Below the pieces are notes generated by a model. The model worked only from the letters and a program-made list of their open reading frames with translations. It was not told where the DNA came from and did not search any database. This document shows, one piece after another, positions 1 through 12,697 of a stretch of 64,000 nucleotides of DNA. Position 1 is the stretch's first letter; every line of letters starts with the position of its first letter. The position numbers were made by a program, and so were the translations under genes. Source of the stretch: Hordeum vulgare subsp. vulgare (lineage: Eukaryota > Streptophyta > Magnoliopsida > Poales > Poaceae); NCBI RefSeq assembly GCF_904849725.1, contig NC_058518.1, positions 215,462,741-215,526,740 on the forward strand. The letters run 5' to 3'.

Positions 1-1983
1 CGTCGTAGCTGCATGCTATTAGATGTGGTGCATACTATGATGTCTCTTATCGAATTACCACTATCATTTTGGCGTTATTTATTAAGAGAACCACATTTAC
101 ATTAAACAGGGCACCATGTAATTCCGTTGAAATGACAACATATAAGTATGGTGTGGCAAGAAACCTAAGTTGTCGTTTCTTAAAATTTGGGGCTATGATG
201 CTTATGTCAAAAGGCTTCAGCCTCATAAGCTCGAACCCAAAGCGGATAAATGCATCTCCATTGGATACCCAAAACAGTTGGGTATATCTCCAATCTCATA
301 TCCGAAAGCAAAGTGATTGTTGCCGAAAACGGGTCCTTTTTCGAGAATTGAGTTTCTCTCGAAAGAATTGAGTGGGAGGATGTTGTAACTTTTAGAGGTT
401 TTTGAATGACCACTTCAACCAGAGAGTAGAAGGGCGCATGAAGTTGTTCCGATGGTGCCTACACCACTTGAAGTGGAAGCTGATGATGGTGATCATGAAG
501 CTTCAGATCAAGTTACTACCAAACCTCGTAGGTCGACAAGGACACATACTGCTCTAGAGTGGTACGGTAATCTTATCTTGGATGTCATGTTGTTGGACAA
601 TAATGAATCCACGAGCTATGGAGAAGCGATGGTGGGCTCGGATTTCGACAAATGGCTGGAGGCCATGAAATCTGAGGTAGGATCTATGTATGAAAACAAA
701 GTGTGCACTTTGGAAGAACTACTTGATGGTCTTAAGTCTATTAAGTACAAATGGATCTTTGAAAGGAAGACACATAATGATGGTAAACGTCACCATATAC
801 AAAGCTCGACTTGTCGCAAAAAGGTTTCTGACAAGTTCAAGGAGAGGACTACGATGAGACTTTCTCACTTGTAGTGATGCTACACTCTGCTGGAATTATG
901 TTAGCAGTTGGTGCATTTTTTCATTATGAAGTCTTGCAGATGGATGTCAAAACACAGTTTCCTCGATGGTTTCCTTGAGGAAAGGTTGTATGTGATACAA
1001 CCAGAAGGTCTTGTCGATCCTAAGGATGCTGACAAGTATGCAAGCTCTAGCAATCCTTCCATGGACTAGAGCAAGCATCTCAGAGTTGGAATATACACTT
1101 TGATGAGATGATCAAAGATTTTGGGTTTACACAAAGTTTATGAGAAACTTGTATTTTACAATAAAGTGAGTGGGAGCACTATATAATTTACCATAAGTAT
1201 ATGTAGTTTACATATTATTGATCGGAAATGATGAAGAATTATTGGACAACATATAGGGTTGTTTGAAAGGTGTTTTTCAAAGGAAAACCAAGAGTAAGCT
1301 ACTTGAACATTGGTGATCAAGATCTATGGATATAGATCAAGACGCTTGGTAAAACTTTCAATGAATACGTACCTTGACAAGTTTTGTGAAGGCGTTCAAA
1401 ATAGATCGGTCAAAGAAGGAGTTCTTGGCTGTGTTGTAAGGTGTGAATTTGATTAAGACTCAAATCTCGGCCACGGGAGAAGAAAGAGGAAGTTTGAAGG
1501 TTGTCCCCTATGCCTTAGACATAGGCTCTATTGTATGCTATGATGTGTACCACACTGGATGTGTGCGTTGCCATGAGTCTTTCAAGAGGTACAAGAGTGA
1601 TCTAGCAATGGACCAGTGGACATCGGTCAAAATTATCCTTAGTAACTTGAGGACTAAGGAAATGTTTCTCGATTATAGAGGCAATAAAAAAGTTCATCGT
1701 AAAGAGTTACGTCAATGCAAGCTTTAACACCAATCCAGATAACTGCGAGTAGCAAACCGGATTCGTATAGCGGAGCATTCATTTCGAATATTTCCAAATG
1801 GAGCGTGGTAGCAGCATCTACAGTATGACATAGAGATTTGTAAAGCACACACGGATCTGAAAGGTTCAGACCCGTTGACTAAAACCTCTCTCACAAGCAA
1901 AACATGATCAAACCCGTAACTCATTGGGTGTTAATCACATAGTGATGTGAACTTGATTATTGACTCTAGTGCAAATGGGATAC
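1..1983 (+). pseudogene. Decayed Ty1/copia pol remnant (3' half), Angela/BARE/WIS-like
   Basis: This is the 3' portion of a copia polyprotein, cut by the window edge. The order is integrase C-terminal part (about 1-420), linker and N-terminal reverse transcriptase (about 452-874), rest of reverse transcriptase (about 900-1700) and RNase H tail (to about 1850). Recognition rests on similarity to the intact copy at 55048-58839: the same phrases occur, for example LNRAPCNSVE in integrase and KWLEAMKSE before the RT. The frame is broken repeatedly and no run exceeds 140 codons, so it cannot make enzyme. Canonical copia order (integrase before RT) fixes the superfamily. It ends at a short purine-rich tract just before the LTR at 1984. 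The element's left half lies outside the window. Confidence 0.88.
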
Positions 1984-3777
1984 TATTGGAAATATAGCCT
2001 AGAGGCAATTATAAATTGGTTATTATCATATTTCCTTGTTCATGATAATCGTTTATTATCCATGCTAAAATTGTATTGATTGGAAACTCAAATAAATGCG
2101 TGCATACATAGACAACACACTGTCCCTAGTGAGTCTCTAAGGACTAGCTCGTTGATCAAAGATGGTCAAGGTTTCCTGACCATAAATATGAGTTCTGATT
2201 TGATAATGGGATCACATAATTAGGAGAATGATGTGATGGACAAGACCCAATGTATGAACGTAGCATATGATCATGTCAGTTTGTTGCTCTTGTTTTGTGC
2301 ATGTCAAGTATCTGTTCCTATGACCACGAGATCATGCAACTCCCAGACACCGGAGGAATGCCTTGTGTGTATCAAACATCGCAACATAACTGGGTGACTA
2401 TAAAGTTGCTCTACAGGTATCTCCGAGGGTGACTGTTGAGTTGGCATGGATCAATACAAGTATTTTTCACTCCTTGTGACGGAGAGGTATCTCAGGGCCC
2501 ACTCGATAATACAACATCACAACAAGTTTGAAAGCAATGTGACTAAAGAGTTAGACAAGGGATCTTCTATTACGGAACTAGTAAAGGGACTTGCCTATGA
2601 CAAGATTGAACTAGGTATGGAGATACCAACAATCGAATCTCGGGCATGTAACATACCGATAGACAACGGGAATACTATATGGGATTGATTGAATGCTTGA
2701 AATCGATTGATTGAATGCTTGAAATCATGGTTCGACTGATAAAGATCTTCATAGATTATGTCTTAGCCAATATGGGCATCTAGGTCCCGCTATTGGTTAT
2801 TCGTCGGAGAGTGTCTTGGTCATGTATGCATAGTTCTCGAACCCGTAGGGTCTGCACACTTAAGGTTGGTGACGATTTGGTATTAGTGAGTTATGTGTGG
2901 TAGTAACAAAAAGTCTTTTGGAGTCCCGGATGAGATCCTAGACATCACGAGGAGCTCCGGAATGGTCCAAAGGTAAAGATTTATATATGGGAAGTCATAT
3001 TTTGGCTACCGGAAAAGTTTTGCATTTTTCGGTATTGTACAGGGAAGCTTCTAGAAGGTTCCGGAAACTTCCGGAGGAGACCGGAATTCCACCATGGGTT
3101 GCACCACGTCCCAAGGGTTTGCATGGGCTGAGGGAGACGTCGTGGCCTTATTGTGCCAAGGGCACAAGTCCCTCAAGGCGCATGTAGTTGGGAAAGGTGG
3201 AAAGTCCACCTTTGTATGGAAGGGAAGGATGGGGTGGGATTCCACCTCCTCCCCCTTCGCTGCGTCCTAGGGCTTGGGAGGATGTTCCCCACGCCCCTCC
3301 ACCTATATGTAGAGAGGAGGGGGCGCCCCAATTGTACACACAAAGCCCTTGGCGCCCCTCTCTCTCCCAGATTGTTTTCTCCTTCGTTCGCGGTTTCGGT
3401 AGTGCTAGGCATAGCCTTGCCAGGACGGCTATGCCACCACCACCGTCACGTCATCGCGCTGCCGGAGAACTCATATACCACTCCATCCTCCCTTGCTGGA
3501 TCGAGGAGGCGGAGAACATCATCGAGCTATATGTGTGCTGGACGCGGAGGGTCCGCCCGTTCGGCACTTGATCGGGAAGGATCGTGATGGTATCGCGAGA
3601 CGGATTGCGATTTGGATCGCGAAGACGTTTGACTACATCAACCGCGTTATATACGCTTCTGATTAGCAATCTACAAGGGTATGTAGATGCACTCCCCCTC
3701 TCGTAGATGTTAGACTCCATAGATTGATCTTGGTGAGCATAGGAATTTTTTTGTTTCCCATGCGACTTTCCCCAATA
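1984..3777 (+). repeat. 3' LTR of the left-edge copia element
   Basis: The 1794-bp LTR starts TATTGGAAATATAG (family consensus TGTTGGAAATATG) directly after a purine tract, and ends CTTTCCCCAATA where the family has CCCCAACA. The same LTR family recurs at 12602-27384 (interrupted) and 42192-43980. Both terminal dinucleotides are mutated from TG and CA, which fits an old insertion. The flank after 3777 is CACTA transposon sequence, so this is the distal LTR of an element inserted into that transposon. The matching target duplication lies off the left edge. Confidence 0.88.
2683..2726. repeat. Perfect 22-bp tandem duplication inside the LTR
   Basis: Two identical 22-bp units (2683-2704 and 2705-2726, starting GATTGATTGAATGC) lie head to tail. 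The homologous place in the LTR at about 26310 has only one unit, so this is a duplication private to this copy. Confidence 0.85.
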
Positions 3778-4755
3778 GCAACAAGGACAAGCGTGCCTAG
3801 CACTCGGCGTGGATGCAGAAACTCGACAAAGCTCACACTTTGTATGCGGCCAAGCATGCGCACACGAGCTACGAGATGTACACGCGGATCATCGACATGA
3901 AGAAGTGTATCGTTCCCCAAAACGGGCAAGCATCCTGCCGGAAGCAGAGGAATGGCAAGCGTCATCACAACAAGAAGTAGGTGATTAGATACTTGTTTCT
4001 CCTAGTTTAGTATGCATGTAATTTATTACTTTGGTATGTGGAAATGTTATGTGCATTGTAACATATGTAATTATATACTTAATTTGGTTATGCAATGTTG
4101 CTCTTCTAAGTATATATGTTGATGTTCTCTAGATAGAGCGTAGATGTTGTGCGGATAGAGCAAATCACATCACACACGTACTAAACAATGGAACCCGTCG
4201 GTCATGATTTCATCAATTGCTCAGAATTATGTACCAGCAATAGTTTTCTCACAACACACACGACTTTTTTATAGGACTCGTCTCTGTTATTATCGGTCTT
4301 CCCACACATTTCTGATTAATCACATGTTTGTCACATATCACACACATCTTGTTAAGTTGAACCATTTCTATTGTGTTAACTAATCGCAAATAGTTCATCT
4401 GAATGAACTGTATGTCGTATATCACAAACCTTGATCTGGCTGACTGTTTATATTGTGTTTCCTAATGACAAATAGTTTATCCGAGTGCACTATATGATGT
4501 ATATCACACACACCTTCATATCTATGACTGTTTCTGCTGTTATGCTCATCCCAAATAGTTCACTCGAGTGAACTGTATGCAACCCATCACACACGCAAAT
4601 ACAATCTGAATCGTGTTCGATGCTTCTTGCATCACAAACGTTTTGTATCTTTTTGATGATTCCGATACATCATCGTTTGCGATTAATGCATCACACATAG
4701 TTTGACCGAAGAGTCTCTGTTTGTAGTGTCGCGTTAGCAACATCCTGCAGTAGTG
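3778..4755 (+). mobile_element. CACTA transposon CACTA-1, right-hand end with coding tail
   Basis: The right terminus reads CTGCAGTAGTG, the reverse complement of CACTACTGCAG, which is the diagnostic CACTA end; the Caspar-type families of Triticeae have similar termini. Left of it is a subterminal region of short repeats (about 4150-4755). A short open stretch at about 3790-3980 ends in a basic tail (KRHHNKK, then TAG) and is probably the 3' end of a transposon gene, though I cannot assign it to a domain. The left part of the element is missing because the copia element ending at 3777 interrupts it. The 3-bp duplication at the right side would be CAT (4756-4758); its partner is outside the window. 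Confidence 0.78.
4384..4574. repeat. Subterminal palindromic repeats of CACTA-1
   Basis: Three diverged copies, spaced about 82 bp (near 4385, 4468 and 4551), share the pattern AAATAGTT, palindrome, then ATCACACAC. The third contains the perfect 18-bp palindrome AGTTCACTCGAGTGAACT at 4557-4574. Repeated short motifs near the ends are where CACTA transposase-associated proteins bind in the En/Spm system; that role is inferred here. Confidence 0.7.
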
Positions 4756-5018
4756 CATAGGTGGCCCCCTCCGGTGGTTCGTTGCTCAGATATTTCCTAT
4801 TTTTCTTAGAAAAATCATAAAAAAGTTTCGGACGATTCCGTGAACTTTTATTTTCTGCACAAACACAACACCACGATAATTCTACTGAAAACAACGTCAG
4901 TGCAGGTTAGATATCAATAAATCATATAAAGTGCATCAAAACCATATAAAATTATTGTAAACATAGGCAATTATGCCCTGAATACTTCATAAATTATCGA
5001 TACATTAGAGACGCATCA
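4756..5018 (+). repeat. LTR tail of retroelement R1
   Basis: This is the last 263 bp of an LTR, cut on its left by CACTA-1. It ends GAGACGCATCA, matching the end of the complete LTR at 6515-8196 (GAGACGTATGA), and is followed by the same interior start (GATCCCCAAGCTTAATTCC). No coding capacity is visible. Confidence 0.65.
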
Positions 5019-6514
5019 GGATCCCCAAGCTTAATTCCTACTCGTCCTCGAGTAGCTAATGTAATGTATGAAGTGTGAATGCTAACATAGTGAATAGATA
5101 TGATCATTGATAATTTTTGTCAATTTCTAGCATCATGACCAGCAAATTTTTCTCATAAAAATCATCATGATAGAGCAGCAATCAATTCACATGGCATGGG
5201 TCATAGAATGCATTCTCTTGAAACTTAACAACAAACGTTCTTTAGTCATCAAACAATTCCAATACGTCATAAAGTCTAAGTAAGAGCTCCATATACTCAA
5301 TTATCATATAGTCTTCTATAATTGCTAATATCAAAGCATAATTTGTAGAACAAACAACATACATCAAACATAGAGGAAGACAGAGGCTTAATATTTTGCC
5401 TCCCAAAGTACTTATCATGAAGATAATTGTCAACAATAATGGATCATCATAAAATATATTTGACTAGATATATGTGTTTGGATCTTTACCCACCACATGG
5501 TGCTTCCCAACTACTAGATTGAGGTTGGAATAAGAAGTTTACCCAACATGGAAAGTAAATAACATGAAATTAAATAGATTGTCCCTTCACAGAGGGAAGC
5601 ATATATTTGCATAGGTGCGAGAGCTCATTGTTTAAAACAGAGGTGAAAATATTTTGGGTGGTGTGCCTATCCTGTCAACATTACGATAAGAGATTTCAGC
5701 ATCTTCCATGATAATCACATTACTGGTGGTTTGCAAAAAGAATTTAAATTTTACTCCTGCTCAACCATTCAAACACTTTCCATGGCTAGCCGTATCCATG
5801 GGTGCCCTCCAAACAATAAACTTTCTAGGGGGGTTCTTGTTTATTTATTTTTGTATATAGGACTAAGAATCCTTTTTACCACCATCCCTCGTGCAACAAG
5901 TGAATAAACACTCATTTTGAGAATAACCCGCTTAGCATGGAAGATAGTGACCGCTTCATCGCTCCATCAGCGGTACGAGCACACAAAACATATGTTTATT
6001 TGAAGGTTTTATAGGTGGCACATGCAAATTTACTTTGATTGGCAGTGAAATACCATATATAAGTAGGTATGGTGGACTCTCATGGAAGACACTTGGCTCA
6101 AGGATTTGGATGCACAAGTATTATCTCTACTTAGTATGAAGGTTTGGCTAGCAAAAGGTTCTAGACAAGCACCACATGTTGGGGGATCCTTGACAATATA
6201 ACTTCTTTGCAAATATATCCTAACATGACCATTATGTTGTCTTCCTTGTCCAACTTCAAATATTTGATCAAGGTTGCAAATAATTGATGGGTATTCAGAA
6301 TCATAAAATATGTCCAAGATAATATATTTGTATGTGAAAGTTCTCTTTCTTATACTACTCATTCATCAATTGCTTGTATGACCAGTATTCTGATTGTCAA
6401 ACTTCAATAGATTTTACTTTCTACACCAAATGTTAAACTACTAATAAGCTTAAAGAACATTGATAGTTTCATATTTATGATATTTCATTCGTTCACAATT
6501 TACTCTTAGCATAT
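5019..6514 (+). mobile_element. Non-coding interior of retroelement R1
   Basis: There is no protein-like frame. The stretch aligns in blocks to 8197-9215: the opening CCCCAAGCTTAATTCC, the GAGGGAAGCAT block (about 5590 against 8600), the GGCTAGCCG block (about 5783 against 8792) and the CGGTACGAGCACACAAAA block (about 5972 against 8999). Two copies of the same interior imply one family with a long untranslated leader. It is cut at 6515 by the next LTR. Confidence 0.6.
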
Positions 6515-8196
6515 TGATGTCTACTACACAACTTTATTCTTGTAGACTATGTTGGGCCTCCATGTGCAGAGTTTTGTAGGACAGTAGCAATTTTTCCCCA
6601 AGTGGATGACCTAAGGTTTGTTAAACCATGGGAGGCATAGGATGAACATGGTATCTCTCAAACAACCCTATAACCAAATAATAAAATGTCTCTTGTGTCC
6701 CCAACACACCAAATACAATGATAAATTGTATAGGTGCACTAGTTCGGAGAAGAGATGGTAATACAAGTGTAGTATTGATAGTAGATATTGATTTTTATAA
6801 TATGAAAATATAAATAACATAAAGGTAGCAAGTGTAAAATAGCTAGCAAAACATTGTATAAATTCTTGGTAATAAGGCATAGGGTACGTACTTTCGCAAG
6901 TGCAATCTCTCAACAATGCTAATATAATTGGATCACATAACAATCCTTCAACGTGCGATAAAGAATCACTCCAAAGTTCCTATCTAGTACAGAACATAAG
7001 AACAATTTTTTTGTAGGGTACGAAACCACCTCAAAGTTATTCTTTCCGATCAATCTTTCCAAAAGTTTGTACTAGAATAACAAGTTATCCTTTCCGATCG
7101 ATGTATTCAAGAGTTCGTATTAAAATAACACTATTGATACATATCAATCAACCCTAATGTCACCTAGATACTCCAATGTCACCTCAAGTATCCGTCAGAT
7201 AATAATACGACATGCATCAAACAATTTTAGATTCTTCATATTCAATCCAACAAAACGAACTTCAAGGAGCACCCCAAGATTTCTTTCACAGAACATAATA
7301 TGAAAATGTGCAACGACCCCTTTGCATAGATTACCCCAATCTCACCTCGGAATCCGCAAGTTGAGTGCTAAACCATATATCAAGTGAATCACTTGAATAC
7401 CTCAATGTTACTACGGGTATCCGCATGCAAGATATACATCATGTGGTCTCAAACCTGAATATTCAATTCAACATATAGAGAATTTAAAGTGAAAGATTCA
7501 ATTCATCACAACAATAGCATGGAACGAACACCATATGATCCAACTATATTATCAAGGCCCGTGATATATCAAGATCATGACATCTCAAGAACACAAGAGA
7601 GAGATATTAAACACATAGCTGCAGATACAAACCCTCAGCCCCGAGGGTGGAATACTCCCTCCTCATCATGGCCTCCGCCGGGTAGATGAAGATGGCCACC
7701 GAAAATGATCTTCCCCTCTCACAGGGTGCTGGAACAGGTTCTCGATTTGTTTTTCGTGGCTATAGAGGATTATGGCGGTGGAACTTCTCATCTAGGGTTA
7801 TTTCTGGAGGTTTCTCTATTTGTAGGAATTTTTGGTGTTGGAATCACGCTAAGATGGGCCACGAGGTTCCCACTAGGTACCAGGCCGCGCGAGGGGGAAG
7901 GCATGCCCTAGTGCCTAGTGGGCATCCTGGGCCTCCTCTCTCGTGATTCTTTGCTCCTTTGGATGTCTTCTGGGCATAAAAAAACTCCAAAAAGTTTCAT
8001 GACATTTGGACTCCGTTTGATATTGATTTCCTGTGAATTAAATAGAGGAAAAAACAACATCTCGCACTCGGCACTATATCAAAAGGTTAGTCCCAAAAAT
8101 GGTATAAAGTTGCTATAAAATGATCGCAAAACAACCAAAAATGATAGTATAACAGCATGGAACAATAAAAATTATAGATACGTTGGAGACGTATGA
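6515..8196 (+). repeat. LTR of retroelement R2
   Basis: The 1682-bp LTR starts TGATGTCTACTACAC and ends in the small inverted repeat GATACGT-TGGAG-ACGTATG followed by A; the expected final CA has become GA. A purine and GC-rich block at about 7640-7940 gives short ORFs that look spurious. The 5 bp on the left is CATAT (6510-6514); no right-hand partner was found because the element is truncated. The start, length and following interior mark it as a 5' LTR. Confidence 0.72.
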
Positions 8197-9215
8197 GCAT
8201 CCCCGAGCTTAATTCCTCCTCCCTCGAGTAGGTAAATGATAAAAATATATTTTTTTATGTATAATGTTGCCTAACACATTCTTCATATTATTTCTTTATA
8301 GCATGGACTTATTGACATGTAGATGATCCAAAGCAATAGTCTATAATTTGACATGAAAACTTCAATACTCAAGCATATTAACAAGTAACCAAGTCTTTCA
8401 AAATATCAACACTAAAGAACGCTATCATTAGCCCATCATGCTCCATCATTGATTCATTCATGCAAGTCACCCAAATATTAGCTACATCCAATGCTCAAGT
8501 ATGATAACAATGTTCCATAGTTGGTGCTTTATAAGAGAAGATCGAGGCTCAAATAAAAATAAAAATTGCATAAAGTAAATAGATAGGCCCTTCGCAGAGG
8601 GAAGCATAGATTTCTAGAGGTGCGAGATCTCAAAGATTAAATATAGAGATAGAATATTTTGCGTGGTATGCTTTTCCTGTCAACCAAAACGACTAAGAGT
8701 TTCCAATATCTCCCATGCAAAACAAAGCATAGTCGATTCCCAAACTGAAAATAAAGTTTATTCCTTTTTCCACCATTCTTTCACATTCCACGGCTAGCCG
8801 CATCCACGGGTACAGTCCATACCAACACTTTCCAAGGAATTTATTTTTTGACAACGTAAAATAAATTTTCCTTGCATTTTGGGGCTCGGCATCCCTATTA
8901 CCGCCGTACTCTCGTGCAATGACAAGTGAATAAACAATCAACTTGAGAACAACCTATTTAACATGGCATATGTTGGCCACCCCTTGTCGCTTCATGAGCG
9001 GTATGGGCACACAAAAACGATTTTTTTAACATTAGAGTTGGCACTTGCAAATTTACATATAAAGGTGTTGAAATATAGGATTTGATGGACTCATTTGGCA
9101 CAACTTTGGGTTTAGGATTTGGATGCACAAGAAGTATTCCCGCTTAGTAAAAGTGAAGCCTAGCAAATAGATTGATAAGTGCCCAACCAAGGAACGAAAA
9201 CCATCATAAGAAAAT
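8197..9215 (+). mobile_element. Non-coding interior (leader) of retroelement R2
   Basis: Starts GCATCCCCGAGCTTAATTCC directly after the LTR and aligns blockwise to 5019-6514. No gag or pol is recognisable. It stops at an antisense LTR beginning TGTAGGATCGAAAG at 9216. Confidence 0.62.
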
Positions 9216-10500
9216 TGTAGGATCGAAAGTATGTCTAGAGGGGGTGTGATTAGACTACTTGACAGCATATAAACTGAGTATTTTTCCAATTTTTAGTGTG
9301 GGCCAGTTTTAGCAACTATGAATAGTCAAGTATAGACGCTACACATGCATATCTAAGAGTATTGCAGCGGAAAGAAAAACAGGCAAGTGTAAATAGAGGG
9401 CAAGGTAGGTACATCAAATGCAAAGGTTGACACGGCGATTTTTGGCATGGTTCCGACAGGTGGCGCTATCATATGTCCATGTTAGTGGAGACTTCAACCC
9501 ACAGAGGGTAACAGCTACGAGAGTCCATGGAAGGCTCCAACAACAAAGGGTCCACGAAGAAGCGACCTTGTCTAATCCACCACGGCTTCCTTCCACACAG
9601 GACTAGCCTCACTCACGGTAGATCTTCACGAATTAGACAATCTCCTTTCCCTTACAAACATCTTGGTTCAAGTCCACAACATGAAGTAGGAGGCTCCCAA
9701 GCGACACCTAACCAATCTAGGAGTCACGACCCTCCAAAAGGTAATAGATGTGGTAGAACGATGAACTCCTTGCTCCTGTGCTTCTAAAGATAGCCTCCTC
9801 AACACTCAATCACTCTCCCTCAGATTTGACATGGGTACGAGTGATTTATCTTCTGGAAAGCAACTTGGGGAGGCTAGAAATAAAGGATCGAATGGTCGGA
9901 ATGGAATCTCTTGATCTCAAAACATGAGTAGATGACTCTCTCTCAGAAAAATGGATCTGGCAAGTGTAAGTGTGTTCTGAGTGCTTCCTTTGCGAATGAG
10001 AGGTCGGTGGAGTGGTATATATAGGGAACCTCCAAAATCCAACAATTACACCATAATTGACCAACTCGGTGATACCGATGGTACTAACTTGCTCAAAAGG
10101 TAGCAACTTTGAATCTCGGTGGAACCGATATAGACAACTCGGTAGAACTGAAAAGGTGACTAACGGTCAGATGGCACAACTCGGTGGCACCGATACAAAA
10201 GCTCGGAAATTTTGATTTTGTGTACCGAGAAATAGAAGGTTGGCCACCCAAACTAGGTAGAATGATGCAGAATCGGTTGCACCGAAAAGGTAGGGTTTTG
10301 CTGGTATCTGTCTAAGTGTAAAATTGGTAGGGCCGAGTGAGGAATGTTTGTGGCACCGATTTCTCATATTTGGCTTATGACCGATATATTTTGTGGAAGA
10401 GTGGATGAGTATTTTTGGTGGCTATCTCTAAGCACTTGAGCAACCAATTCATCATAATACCTCATCCCCTTTTAATAGTATTGACTTTCCTGTGGATTCA
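9216..10500 (-). repeat. Antisense LTR fragment with CTCGGTGG-type motif cluster
   Basis: The plus strand begins TGTAGGATCGAAAGTATGTC; read on the minus strand this is an LTR end (GATCCTACA). From about 10055 to 10370 the phrases ACTCGGTGGCACCGAT, CTCGGTGATACCGAT and relatives recur at least six times, degenerate but clear. The right boundary is uncertain (about 10500). No coding is seen. The 5-bp left flank is AAAAT, with no convincing partner. Confidence 0.55.
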
Positions 10501-10517
10501 GTTATGATTTCTCACAA

Positions 10518-10587
10518 AGTGTAGAATGAAGAGTCTTCTTGCTTGAAGCTTTAGTGTAGAATGAAGAGTCTTCTTGCTTGAAGCTTT
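10518..10587. repeat. 35-bp perfect tandem duplication
   Basis: Two head-to-tail 35-bp units containing GTGTAGAATGAAGAGTC lie at 10518-10552 and 10553-10587. Confidence 0.85.
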
Positions 10588-11565
10588 AGCAAATCCTATT
10601 CCTTCCTCCATCAAACGGGCATCTTCACACAATCCTATAGCCAAAGCATCTTTGAACTTTTCTAAAATGTACTTGAATAAACTTATTAGTCCAATGATGC
10701 ATATGTTGTGATTAATTACCAAAACCACCTTAGGGAGCAATTGTGCTTTCACAAACATTAACCATAACTAACACCGGATAATGCAACACAAGTAGAATGT
10801 AATTTCATAGTAGAATTATTGACTTCATGTGCATGCATAGGAAATCACGAACCTTAACACCAATATTATTACTAAAGGATAATTACTCACAAACATAACT
10901 CACATATCACTATCTTCATATCACAAAATTATTGCAAAGAATCAAGTTTAACATCCAATGATTTACATGAAAGTTTTTATTATATCCTTCCTCAACATCT
11001 ATCACTTTGGGACTAATTTCATTTAAAACAAATTGCCATTGCAAATAACAAGCTCTCAAACAAATATAAGTGAAAAACGAGAGCACAAGTTTCTTTAAAA
11101 TTTTCAACTCTAAAAATAATATAAGTGAAGCAAGAGAGGAGTTCTTCAAAATTAATATTGGCTCTCAAAATAATCTAAGTGAATCATGAGAGAAAAATTC
11201 TCCAAAATAACAGCACCACCGTGTTCAAAAAGATATAAGTGAAGTACTAGAGCAATTCAATCAAACTACTCTCAAAAGATATAAGTGATGATCAATTAGT
11301 AGTCAAACAATTAAGTAGCTATGTGAGTACTCTCTGTGAATAAATGTTTTGAGATCCTATATTTCATTTCAAATAGCAAATAAAGCAAAATACACTCCAA
11401 GAATAGCACATATCATGTGGATAAATAATAATTTAGGCTCAACATAGGCTAACCGATAGTTGTTGATGAACAAAGGTGGGATGTGTAGCATCACCAAGCT
11501 TAGATGGTTGATACTTCTAGAAATATTTACTTGGGGTGTCTTGGGCATCCCAAAGCTTGGGACCG
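10588..11565. repeat. A/T-rich non-coding repeat DNA with ATAAGTGA phrases
   Basis: No protein-like frame. From about 11060 to 11290 the phrase ATATAAGTGA, with AATCTAAGTGA as a variant, recurs about six times, each within CTCTCAAA or GAGAG context, as in the untranslated interiors of large non-autonomous Triticeae LTR elements. The boundary with the following copia leader is set only by a change in sequence character near 11565. Confidence 0.45.
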
Positions 11566-12601
11566 TCGTGTGCGTAGTGTCGTGTATTTGGTACACGGTC
11601 ACACAAACTGGTAGAATGCGATTCTATGCATATGTTTGTTTTGCAGGTTTGATGTGAATAGTATGGCTCATATGTATGTGATGCATGTGTGTAATTTAAC
11701 ATGAACTGCGTGTCATGATTGATCGTCGGCAGGAGCCAAAGTGTTGTCATTCTATTGTATAATGGCGTGCGTGTCGACTTGTGATTCTCTGTAAATTCAT
11801 TACTAGTTGTAGTAGTTGGAGGACAAAGATCAAGTTCAAGGTTTTGGCGTCCCGGCGTGACAAACAGGATGGAGTCCCGCCCTGTCCATCGGAGTTGGAG
11901 CCATCTTGGAAGGACATCCATGAAGGAGCCATACTATTTCACATATTTTATGTTTATATGTGATTGATATTGCTTCTTGTTTTCTATGCATGTTATAGTG
12001 TAGAAAGGTCCCTCGTTAATATCAAGTGCATTGCCATTCCGGATGTTGCACCTTCGCACGTCAAGTACGTCTAGTGGTGGGATCATAAAATTGAGGTGCT
12101 ACTAGGTGTCATTGAACCAGAGGGTTTGTGTTGGACACGGACACTGCATCAAGTTAACTTTACAATACTATCAAAAGGTTTTGGTCCTTGTGGAAAAGAA
12201 GGTTGGGAGCCAGGGTATAAGATACCTACCCAACCGATAGGAGTCGTATGGAGATAGGATTAGCAAGGTGTTGCTTACCGAATAGGCAAGTTGGCCAGCA
12301 GTGACGCTAAAGCTCACTAGTCACTCGCGCTAGACGGATCCTGAATCACAAAGAGTTTGCGGAGGGATGCCAACTTCAGTGGGAGTAGTTCTATTTAAGG
12401 CATGAATTACTCTACATAAACACACTATTTAGTGATTGAATATTTTATGTTGTTGATCAATGGCACCACCTGCTCAAAACTTTGCATTGTAATCAATTCT
12501 GGAAAAGGATAAACTGAATGGAACAAACTTTACCACCTCGTATAGAAATCTGAGAATCGTTCACAACCACGATAAAAAGGAACATGTTCTAGAGGATCCA
12601 G
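11566..12601 (+). pseudogene. Copia element C: leader and first gag codons
   Basis: A long untranslated leader runs to an ATG at 12460, which opens MAPPAQNFAL, then an in-frame stop, then SILEKDKLNGTNF and YRNLRIV. This is the N-terminus typical of plant copia gag proteins. The frame is cut after about 47 codons by insertion of copia element A at 12602. The rest of C must lie beyond the right edge of the window, since A is still unfinished at 64000. Seen: the frame and its interruption. Inferred: that C is the host of the whole right-hand nest. Confidence 0.7.
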
Positions 12602-12697
12602 TGTTGGAAATATGCCATAGAGGCAATAATAAATTAGTTATAATTATATTTCCTTGTTCATGATAATCGTATGTTATCCATGCTATAATTGAATTGA

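Noticed and set aside
7489..8118. Short plus-strand frames in the R2 LTR
   Set aside because: The LTR body is non-coding in related copies; frames are short and overlap one another.
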